From NCBI GenBank assembly GCA_003538625.1, contig DPRR01000019.1, forward strand, positions 62,001 through 126,000: a stretch of DNA of 64,000 bases, in the 5' to 3' direction. This DNA comes from Ignavibacteriales bacterium. Lineage in GTDB: Bacteria; Bacteroidota; Ignavibacteria; Ignavibacteriales; Ignavibacteriaceae. Positions 54,476 to 61,432 of the stretch are shown piece by piece. A model generated the notes under the pieces. That model was given only the letters and a program-made list of their open reading frames with translations, ran no database searches and was not told the DNA's origin. The position numbers and the translations under genes were made by a program. The first letter of the stretch is position 1. Each line of letters starts with the position of its first letter.

Positions 54476-54978
54476 TTATTCTTAGTATCCGGTTTGATTT
54501 TAATTGATTGAATTTGTTCAATGACTTTGTCATAAATTTTCTTATCTACTTTACTTAAAATTAAAGTTACCAGTTTACTTGAGTTTTTGATTCTGTCAAA
54601 AAATCCGATATAAATATTATTTTTACCGTCATAAACTTTCATTAGTCCACGGTACCTGCCGTCAAATATTCCGCCGGATAGTGATTCAATATCTTTTATG
54701 AGTATTGTAATTGATTTGCTGCTGAATAAAAAATCTGTGCAGATTATTTTTTCATCATCTACTTCAATTTTATAAGCGACAAGTTTATAGAAATTCAGAT
54801 AGGATTTGTTCAAATAATAAAGTAAAAAAAGCGAAAGAAGAAAAGGAATTAGTATTATAAGATTATGTTCAATAATTATTACTAATGATAAGGTATAAGC
54901 AATTAACAATGGTGTAATAACAAGATTGCTGTATCGGTAAATAAATTTCCAGAAAATTGGATAAGTAAATGTTTGCAT
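54472..54978 (-). CDS. Predicted membrane protein of unknown function
   Basis: 168 aa. Two membrane segments (about 20-58; LVITPLLIAYTLSLVIIIEH and LIILIPFLLSLFLLYYL) precede a soluble strand-rich domain (VAYKIEVDDEKIICTDFLFS, ITILIKDIESLSGGIFDG) like the bacterial PH/YdbT fold. The arrangement is common in small PH-domain membrane proteins. Function unknown. Its end overlaps mnmA by 4 bases, so expression is coupled. Confidence 0.7.
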   Translation of the reverse strand: MQTFTYPIFWKFIYRYSNLVITPLLIAYTLSLVIIIEHNLIILIPFLLSLFLLYYLNKSYLNFYKLVAYKIEVDDEKIICTDFLFSSKSITILIKDIESLSGGIFDGRYRGLMKVYDGKNNIYIGFFDRIKNSSKLVTLILSKVDKKIYDKVIEQIQSIKIKPDTKNK

Positions 54979-55060
54979 AGAAGTTTCTTGATTTCTGAAA
55001 ACAAATTTAGTTAAGTATAGCTAAACCATAAAATGGATGTGTTTTATTTAATTCGGAAAA

Positions 55061-55085
55061 ATAAAAAAGGCTCAAAAGAGCCTTT
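55061..55085 (-). terminator. Intrinsic terminator after the DUF4920 gene
   Basis: AAAGGCTC (55066-55073) pairs with GAGCCTTT (55078-55085) around AAAA. On the minus strand a U-run follows at 55063-55068. It lies 22 bases past the stop of the gene ending at 55107. Confidence 0.9.
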
Positions 55086-55106
55086 AAGAGAGGTTGTTAT
55101 TTCTAA

Positions 55107-55562
55107 TTAATTTATTTCGGCTCCGATACCTTTAATTTGGTAAAGAGTAATTGGTCCTGTTACCGAAGCGTCATCAAAGGTTGTTCCTTGTTCTTCAGCA
55201 ACGTGCTGGTAATACTCAATTGCTTCTTCCTTTGTTAATTCAATTTTATAAACTGTTCCTTCAACAAGTGCGGATTTGCCCTTGGCTTCAACGGGAAAAA
55301 CTATATCGCCGTCTTTAACTTTAATTTTAATTTTTTGATTTTCAGCATCGCTTTTTAAATCCATCCAGCATCCAGCCATAGCACATACTTCAAGAATTTC
55401 CCCTTCAACAAGAACTGTTTTGCCGACATATTCTTCAGGATCTGAAAGTATTTCTGAAATACCGGTTTTTTCTTTTAATGATATTTCTTTGCCATATTTA
55501 TCAGATTGAGAGTATCCTGCAACAGAGATTATAAGAAGAAATAGTATTACGAATTTATTCAT
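55107..55562 (-). CDS. DUF4920-family exported protein
   Basis: 151 aa. A signal peptide of about 18 residues (LLIISVAGYSQ) precedes an OB-fold-like domain with family features: YGKEISLKEKTGISEILSDP, GKTVLVEGEILEVCAMAGCW, MDLKSDAENQKIKIKVKDG and IVFPVEAKGKSALVEG. The conserved CAMAGCW pair of cysteines may bind metal or haem. It probably acts in the periplasm. Family function is not established. It ends in a clear terminator and lies 29 bases after the lipoprotein gene. Confidence 0.85.
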   Translation of the reverse strand: MNKFVILFLLIISVAGYSQSDKYGKEISLKEKTGISEILSDPEEYVGKTVLVEGEILEVCAMAGCWMDLKSDAENQKIKIKVKDGDIVFPVEAKGKSALVEGTVYKIELTKEEAIEYYQHVAEEQGTTFDDASVTGPITLYQIKGIGAEIN

Positions 55563-55591
55563 TGTGTATCCGTTTTTGTTTTATTTATAAA

Positions 55592-56413
55592 TTAAAATTT
55601 TATTGTTACTTGTTCTTTAAATTCAATTTTAATTCCCTCAACATCACCAACAACTTCCTTAAACTCTTCCATTGTTTCCGGCTTAGCGCCCTGGAATTTT
55701 TTAAAGACTTCTTTGTTTTTAATTATTTCTGAAAAATCAATTTCCATAAGTGTTACCTTAGAGCTATCAACAAAAGATGCATCTGTTTCATCAATTCCAT
55801 CTTTAAAGTTAAAGTATAAAGCCATTTTCATTCCATCAAACATTTCTATCATTTTCTGTTCAGCCTGCTCGTTAAAAGTGGAATCCTCAAATTCAGTTGT
55901 TTCCTCTGTCTTTGGTTTCTCTTCCATATCCGGTTTTGGAAAATTTATGACTAAAGTAGAGGGGTTTCCTTTCGTAAAGTTAAATTTTAACAGATCTTCA
56001 GCAGTTTTTTCTTCTTCAACTTCTCCAAGTTCAGCACCATAAGGAATTTTATTTTCGGGACTCGGGTTAATCTTTACTTTATTAATATCCTTAAAAGAAT
56101 AAACAGCTTTAAAACCTTCATAACCCTTTACATTTACTTTTTCTCCGGAAACATATTTAACTCCGTCTCCGTAGTTTGATTCCTTTGCTTTCAACTCAGT
56201 TTCATTAAACATATTAAACTCTTCTGATTTTGCGGAGTCAAAAGCCATTGCAAATTCCTTCATCAAATTTATAACCTCAGTTTTCATTACAAATAATTCT
56301 TCAATCGTTCCCGAACCATCCTTATTAAGATTTACAGTTGTGCTTACCTGTAAACAGCCTGATAGTAAAAGTGTTGTAAAGATTCCGACTAAAAAAAGTT
56401 TAATGTGTTTCAT
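55592..56413 (-). CDS. Predicted lipoprotein of unknown function
   Basis: 273 aa from ATG 56413, which has AAGGA a few bases upstream. A longer frame from 56449 would overlap phoH and is less likely. Lipobox LLLSGC is near residue 20. The mature part opens with LQVSTTVNLNKDGSGTIEEL, a pattern seen in LppM-like bacterial lipoproteins. No catalytic motif is visible. It lies between PIN-PhoH and DUF4920 genes on the same strand and may be in one operon with them. Confidence 0.75.
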   Translation of the reverse strand: MKHIKLFLVGIFTTLLLSGCLQVSTTVNLNKDGSGTIEELFVMKTEVINLMKEFAMAFDSAKSEEFNMFNETELKAKESNYGDGVKYVSGEKVNVKGYEGFKAVYSFKDINKVKINPSPENKIPYGAELGEVEEEKTAEDLLKFNFTKGNPSTLVINFPKPDMEEKPKTEETTEFEDSTFNEQAEQKMIEMFDGMKMALYFNFKDGIDETDASFVDSSKVTLMEIDFSEIIKNKEVFKKFQGAKPETMEEFKEVVGDVEGIKIEFKEQVTIKF

Positions 56414-56429
56414 GTGCTTCCTTAAAAAT

Positions 56430-57794
56430 TTATAAAAGATTACTTGCAAGTTCTGCTAACTCAGAACGTTCGCCCTTTTCAAGATTTATATGCGCATAAA
56501 GTTTTTGTCCTTTAAATCTGTCAATAAGATAAGAAAGTCCGTTTGATTGACCATCAAGATATGGATGATCAATTTGATAAATATCTCCCGTAAATACTAC
56601 TTTAGCACCTTCTCCAGCTCGTGTAATAATGGTTTTTATTTCGTGCGGAGTAAGATTTTGTGCTTCATCTACAATAAAAAATATTCTTTGCAAACTTCTT
56701 CCACGGATATATGATAAAGGTTCTATAACAAGTTTTTGTTCTTTAATCATTGTATCAATTGCCGTATGCTGTTTATCATTTTCCGGAAACTGATCCTGAA
56801 TTACTTTTAAATTATCCCACAGCGGCTGCATATATGGCGCAAGTTTACTTTCAACATCGCCAGGAAGATACCCGATATCTTTATTGCTTAGCGGAACTAT
56901 TGGTCTTGCAATAAATATTTGTCTGTATTGTTTTTTAACAGCAAGAGCCCCAGCTAATGCTAATAAGGTTTTTCCCGTTCCGGCTTTGCCTGTCATTGAA
57001 ACAAGCTGAATGTTGGGGTTAATCAGCGCATCAACAGCAAAAGTCTGCTCTGCGTTTCTTGGATTAATACCGTACACATTTGTCTTATCAACTTTAACAA
57101 TAAACTCCTTGCTCTGATCAAGATGAGCAAGAACCGAACGATTTGTGTTGCGTAAAATATAATATTTGTTAGAGAATGCTTCTCCGTTTAATTTCTTTAA
57201 AAATGGTTTTGCGGGCACCTGATAAGGCGGTTGAAAAAGTTTTACTAATAAATCATCATCTACATTTTCAACAATTCCCTTTCCGCTGTAAAGTTCTTCA
57301 ATACTTTTAACTCTGTCTGTTGTATAATCCTCTGCGGGAATGCCGAGCGCCTTAGCTTTCATCCGCAGGTTTACATCTTTTGTAACAAGAATAACCTGTG
57401 ATTTATTCTTTAACTTTTCCTGCCACTCATAGGCAACACTTAATACCCGATGATCAGGAGTATCATCTCTAAAAGCATCGCGGATTGCAGGTGCTAATCC
57501 TTTTGATATCGCAATACGGAGTTTACCTCTTCCTTTTCCCATCGATATACCGCCGTTAAACAATGCTGAACCCGTAATGGAATCGAGAATTCTGGCAAAT
57601 TCTCGGGCATTAAGATTAATTACCTGGCTCCCTCGCTTAAAGTGATCTAGTTCTTCTATTACAGCTAATGGTACAATCACATCATTTTCCTGAAACATAT
57701 TTATTGAAGCTGCATCATGAAGAATTACGTTCGTATCAAGTACAAAAGTTTTAGGAGTTTTTTTTGTGGAGGAAGATTTTTTTTTGGTTGTCAT
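56430..57794 (-). CDS. PIN-PhoH fusion ATPase (PhoH family)
   Basis: 454 aa. N-terminal PIN domain (TFVLDTNVILHDAASINMFQ, VIVPLAVIEELDHFKRG, ILVTKDVNLRMKAKALG), then a PhoH ATPase with Walker A (SMTGKAGTGKTLLALAGALA), GYLPGDVESKLAPYMQPLWD, IEPLSYIRGRSLQRIFFIVD, EAQNLTPHEIKTII and VVFTGDIYQID. The two-domain form is an RNA helicase/RNase type used in RNA processing or stress response. It is complete and begins a three-gene minus-strand series. Confidence 0.95.
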   Translation of the reverse strand: MTTKKKSSSTKKTPKTFVLDTNVILHDAASINMFQENDVIVPLAVIEELDHFKRGSQVINLNAREFARILDSITGSALFNGGISMGKGRGKLRIAISKGLAPAIRDAFRDDTPDHRVLSVAYEWQEKLKNKSQVILVTKDVNLRMKAKALGIPAEDYTTDRVKSIEELYSGKGIVENVDDDLLVKLFQPPYQVPAKPFLKKLNGEAFSNKYYILRNTNRSVLAHLDQSKEFIVKVDKTNVYGINPRNAEQTFAVDALINPNIQLVSMTGKAGTGKTLLALAGALAVKKQYRQIFIARPIVPLSNKDIGYLPGDVESKLAPYMQPLWDNLKVIQDQFPENDKQHTAIDTMIKEQKLVIEPLSYIRGRSLQRIFFIVDEAQNLTPHEIKTIITRAGEGAKVVFTGDIYQIDHPYLDGQSNGLSYLIDRFKGQKLYAHINLEKGERSELAELASNLL

Positions 57795-57984
57795 AATTTT
57801 GAGGAAAGTTATAATTAGATTTTAAAAATAACTGCAAGAAATAAATTGCTAATTTCTTGAGCCTGGTTAGATTTTATTTCAAATAAATGAGTGATAATAT
57901 TTTATTTTTGTGAATTCTTTGCAAAGATTTGAATTAAGATGATCAATTTCAAGCTAAACAAAAATTAGAATTACTAAAATTATA

Positions 57985-60036
57985 TCAGTTTTTATAAGGT
58001 ATATTAATTATAAACTCACTACCGGTATTTACTTTACTCTTAACTTCAATCCGCCAGTTAAGCTTTTCAACCAGCTCTTTAACTAAAACCAGCCCAAGAC
58101 CAGTACCGCTTTCACCCATCGTACCTTTGCCAGTTGATGTTTTTCCAAGTAAAAAAATATTTCTCAGCTGTGATTCTTCTATTCCAATTCCATTATCTTT
58201 AATAACTATGGCATAACTATTATTGGAAGCAGATAAACTGACTGTTATCTCACTATGCAAATTTGAGAATTTGATAGCATTATTTATCAGGTTACCAATA
58301 ATATTTTGGAAGATAAATTTATCTGTTTCAATGATGATATCGGGCTCAGCGTTGATAGTAATTTTTATCTTTTTATTTTGCGCAGACTGCAGATAAGGAT
58401 AAATCGAAGATTCTAAAATATCTTTTACTATAACTTTTTCATTATAGATGTCTATTTGATCATTTGATAATCTTGCCCATGTAAGCAGATTTTCTAACAG
58501 CCTTAATAGATTCTTTGATGATGAATTCATTTGAGCCAGTATTTCTTTTTTATCGGCATCGCTTATTTTTTCGTAATCTAATTCAAGTAATTCAGAAATA
58601 TTTACAAAAGCCGCAATCGGATTTCTTAAATCATGAGCAATAATGGAAAAAAACTTATCTTTCGTTGCATTTAATCCGGCTAGCATTTTGTTTTTTTCGC
58701 TGATTATTTCCCTGTTGTTTTCAATTTCATCATTTTTAATCTGCAGTAAGTTTTTAGACTTCAAAATCTTATTTCTATTCCTTAATAATATCCATATAAA
58801 AATTATTGAAGCAATGGCTAATAAGGCAATTACAAGAGCTATAACTTTTTGAGAATATATTATTTTTTTTTGCAAATCATTCTGAGTAATTAAAATATTG
58901 GTCTCTTTTTCTTTTTGCTTTAAATCATGTCTTGTTTGAAGTGCAGTAATCTTTTCATTATTTGAAATTGCAAACAGGCTATCGCTATATAACTTATATT
59001 GTTGAAGATATTCAAATGCCTTTTTATAATTTTTATTTTTAGCATAAAGATTAGAAAATTCCCTGTATATAACATTCAAATCATTTAAGGAATTTAATTC
59101 TTTTGCCAGTGTTAATGCTTCCACTAAATACTTTTCTGCTTCTGCTAAATTATTAATCGGGATATAAAATTTGCCAAGATCTGTAAGCGTATGAATGATT
59201 TCTAATTTAAAATCTGTTTTTCTGGCAATTGAAAGTGATTCTTTAAAGTATTTTTCAGCAGCTGAATAGTTTTTTTTATCTACCTGGATAGCACCTAAAC
59301 TGGAGTATGCCCAGATAAGGCTCTTTGAATCATTGACTTCTTTGGAATTTTTGATAGCCTGATTTAAATATAATTCAGCCATCTCAAAATTTTTCTGGGT
59401 AACATAAACATCAGCAATATAGCTTTGCAAAAGTGCTAACGAGGCTTTATTACTTTGATCAGCATATTTTATAGCTTCCAAGTAATATTTTAAACAATTT
59501 TGATAATCACCGTTGTTATCGTATAAAACCCCAATATTTAAAAGTGAGTTTACAATTGTGGGCTTATCTCCAATTTTTTTTGCATAATCAAGTGAACGAA
59601 GAAACATCTCAAAAGCACGATCAACATTCCCCTTCATTTTATGATTAATTGCCTGAGAATTAAAAACCTTAATCAGACTAAGCGAATCATTAAACTCTTC
59701 ATAAATTTTTATAGCTTCTTCATAAAGAACATCCGATTGAGTAATTTCTCCCAGATGCCACAACGCAACTCCTTTATTAAAAAGTGCATCAGCCTTACTC
59801 CATCTGCTATTTATTTTATCCGCCAAAACAATAGCTTCATCCAGATATCTAACCGCATTGTCCGGGTCTTCTGATGACAGGAAATATCCAAGTTCAATTA
59901 ATGTTTTTAACTTTTGTTTACCTTCTGACTTATCCGCTATTTGTTTAAGGGAATCTATATTAATCTGTGCATTTCCTATAGATGATAGAATGAAGACTAA
60001 AATACACATCATTTCAGGAATATAGTGTTTTTTCAT
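57985..60036 (-). CDS. TPR-domain sensor histidine kinase
   Basis: 683 aa. A signal peptide (about 1-23) is followed by seven or more TPR repeats (about 30-365), a coiled-coil, one membrane segment (VIALVIALLAIASIIFIWIL) and a second coiled-coil (about 420-460). The HisKA domain has His468 in FFSIIAHDLRNPIAAFVNIS, and the HATPase shows NIIGNLINNAIKFSN, IVIKDNGIGIEESQ and GESGTGLGLVLVKELVEKL. No response regulator is adjacent, so it is an orphan kinase. A 190-base gap separates it from PhoH. Confidence 0.92.
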   Translation of the reverse strand: MKKHYIPEMMCILVFILSSIGNAQINIDSLKQIADKSEGKQKLKTLIELGYFLSSEDPDNAVRYLDEAIVLADKINSRWSKADALFNKGVALWHLGEITQSDVLYEEAIKIYEEFNDSLSLIKVFNSQAINHKMKGNVDRAFEMFLRSLDYAKKIGDKPTIVNSLLNIGVLYDNNGDYQNCLKYYLEAIKYADQSNKASLALLQSYIADVYVTQKNFEMAELYLNQAIKNSKEVNDSKSLIWAYSSLGAIQVDKKNYSAAEKYFKESLSIARKTDFKLEIIHTLTDLGKFYIPINNLAEAEKYLVEALTLAKELNSLNDLNVIYREFSNLYAKNKNYKKAFEYLQQYKLYSDSLFAISNNEKITALQTRHDLKQKEKETNILITQNDLQKKIIYSQKVIALVIALLAIASIIFIWILLRNRNKILKSKNLLQIKNDEIENNREIISEKNKMLAGLNATKDKFFSIIAHDLRNPIAAFVNISELLELDYEKISDADKKEILAQMNSSSKNLLRLLENLLTWARLSNDQIDIYNEKVIVKDILESSIYPYLQSAQNKKIKITINAEPDIIIETDKFIFQNIIGNLINNAIKFSNLHSEITVSLSASNNSYAIVIKDNGIGIEESQLRNIFLLGKTSTGKGTMGESGTGLGLVLVKELVEKLNWRIEVKSKVNTGSEFIINIPYKN

Positions 60037-60214
60037 AAACGGCAGCTTTGTTATGCAAAACTTAAAAATTGCTTATTATTTTTAATGGTTTTGGGATTGA
60101 TTTAATTTTAGAATTGAGTAGCATATTTATCAGAGATTATTATATATTTGACCATAAAAATAAGAATGCCATTGCTCAAAAACTATTTAGAAATATTTAT
60201 TAGATTTGAAGTTA

Positions 60215-60242
60215 AGCCACTTTAGGAGTGGCTATTTTTTTA
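60215..60242 (+). promoter_or_regulatory. Terminator-like hairpin just upstream of carA (possible attenuator)
   Basis: AGCCACT (60215-60221) and AGTGGCT (60227-60233) form a 7-bp stem with a 5-base loop, followed by ATTTTTTTAT. On the plus strand it has the shape of an intrinsic terminator, yet no plus-strand gene lies upstream and carA starts 22 bases later. The 227-base gap 60037-60263 holds only this and divergent promoter space. Confidence 0.65.
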
Positions 60243-60243
60243 T

Positions 60244-60267
60244 ATGAAAACACTTGATGAATTATGA
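60244..60267 (+). other. Possible 7-codon upstream frame overlapping carA start
   Basis: ATG at 60244 starts MKTLDEL with TGA at 60265-60267, overlapping the carA ATG at 60264 as ATGA. It has no clear ribosome site and could be chance, but the layout allows translational coupling right after the hairpin. Confidence 0.3.
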
Positions 60268-61340
60268 ATAAACAAAAAATAAAAGCCAAACTTATCCTTG
60301 AAGATGGAACTGAATTTTACGGTTACAGTTTTGGCTATGAAGGCAACACCAACGGCGAAGTTGTGTTTAACACAGGAATGGTCGGCTATCCTGAAACAAT
60401 GACTGATCCATCTTACCGCGGACAGATACTTGTTTGCACTTATCCGCTAATTGGTAATTATGGAATACCATCCAAAGAAAAAGAAGATGGAATGTTTAGG
60501 AATTTTGAGTCCGATAATATTCATTGCCGTGCTTTAATTGTTACTGATTATTCTTTTGAATATTCTCATTGGAGTGCAGAGCGCTCATTATCAGATTGGA
60601 TGATTGAAGAAAAGATTCCCGGCATTTATGGAATTGATACCAGAATGCTAACAAGAAAACTTCGTGATAAAGGAACAATGCTCGGAAAAATCGTTGTTGA
60701 TGGTAAACCTGATATTGGATTACAGGATCCAAATAAAACAAATCTGGTTGGTGAAGTAAGTGTTAAAGAAGTTGTTGAGTACAAAGCTGGTAACCAAAAA
60801 ATAATTCTTGTGGATTGCGGAACAAAGAATAATATAATTCGTGCTTTCCTTGGAAGAGATATTTCAGTCATTCGGGTTCCATACGATTATGATTTTACAA
60901 AGATTGTTGCAAACGGAATTGTAATTTCCAATGGTCCGGGGGATCCCAAACTAAATAAAAAAACTATTGAACACGTTAAGATTGCAATGCAATCCAACAA
61001 ACCAATTCTTGGTATTTGTCTTGGCTCTCAAATACTTGCTCTTGCGGCAGGAGCTGATACATATAAATTAAAATATGGTCATCGCGGGCACAACCAGCCT
61101 TGTAATGAACTTGGAACAAAACGTTGTTACATCACTTCTCAAAATCATGGTTACGCGGTTGATGCAAAAACTTTGGCGCAGGATTGGCGCGAATGGTTTA
61201 TAAATGATAACGATGGAACTAACGAAGGAATAATTCATATATCAAAACCATTTTTTGCTTCACAGTTTCATCCGGAAGCTTCTCCCGGACCAGACGACAG
61301 CGAATTTATATTTGATATGTTTGTGAGAGCTTTAAAATAA
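60264..61340 (+). CDS. carA: Carbamoyl-phosphate synthase small subunit
   Basis: 358 aa. The N-terminal domain (AKLILEDGTEFYGYSFGYEG, FNTGMVGYPETMTDPSYRGQ, YPLIGNYGIPSKE) and class I glutaminase domain (VISNGPGDPKLNKK, PILGICLGSQILALAAGA) are complete. The triad is Cys252, His336 and Glu338 (QFHPEASPGP). The motif usually reads GICLGHQ; here the His is Ser. Wording such as YGHRGHNQP, TSQNHGYAV and DGTNEGIIHISKPFF resembles the animal CAD glutaminase more than E. coli CarA. It supplies ammonia for carbamoyl phosphate. carB follows after 92 bases. Confidence 0.97.
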   Translation: MNKQKIKAKLILEDGTEFYGYSFGYEGNTNGEVVFNTGMVGYPETMTDPSYRGQILVCTYPLIGNYGIPSKEKEDGMFRNFESDNIHCRALIVTDYSFEYSHWSAERSLSDWMIEEKIPGIYGIDTRMLTRKLRDKGTMLGKIVVDGKPDIGLQDPNKTNLVGEVSVKEVVEYKAGNQKIILVDCGTKNNIIRAFLGRDISVIRVPYDYDFTKIVANGIVISNGPGDPKLNKKTIEHVKIAMQSNKPILGICLGSQILALAAGADTYKLKYGHRGHNQPCNELGTKRCYITSQNHGYAVDAKTLAQDWREWFINDNDGTNEGIIHISKPFFASQFHPEASPGPDDSEFIFDMFVRALK

Positions 61341-61348
61341 AGCTGTAC

Positions 61349-61415
61349 GTCATCCCGAACTTGTTTCGGGATCTCTGATTAGAATTTTAAGATGCTGAAA
61401 CAAGTTCAGCATGAC
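61349..61415. repeat. GTCAT...ATGAC palindromic element between carA and carB
   Basis: GTCAT (61349-61353) and ATGAC (61411-61415) enclose CCCGAA/TTCGGG and a CTGAA...TTCAG hairpin. It occupies most of the carA-carB gap. Confidence 0.75.
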
Positions 61416-61432
61416 AAAGTGAGAAAAATTAT

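Noticed and set aside
56414..56449. Longer start for the lipoprotein ending at 55592
   Set aside because: It would overlap the end of phoH and put 11 charged residues before the signal peptide. ATG 56413 has an AAGGA site.
60244..60267. MKTLDEL as a firm leader peptide
   Set aside because: No ribosome site and no regulatory codons such as runs of one amino acid. It is kept only as a possibility.
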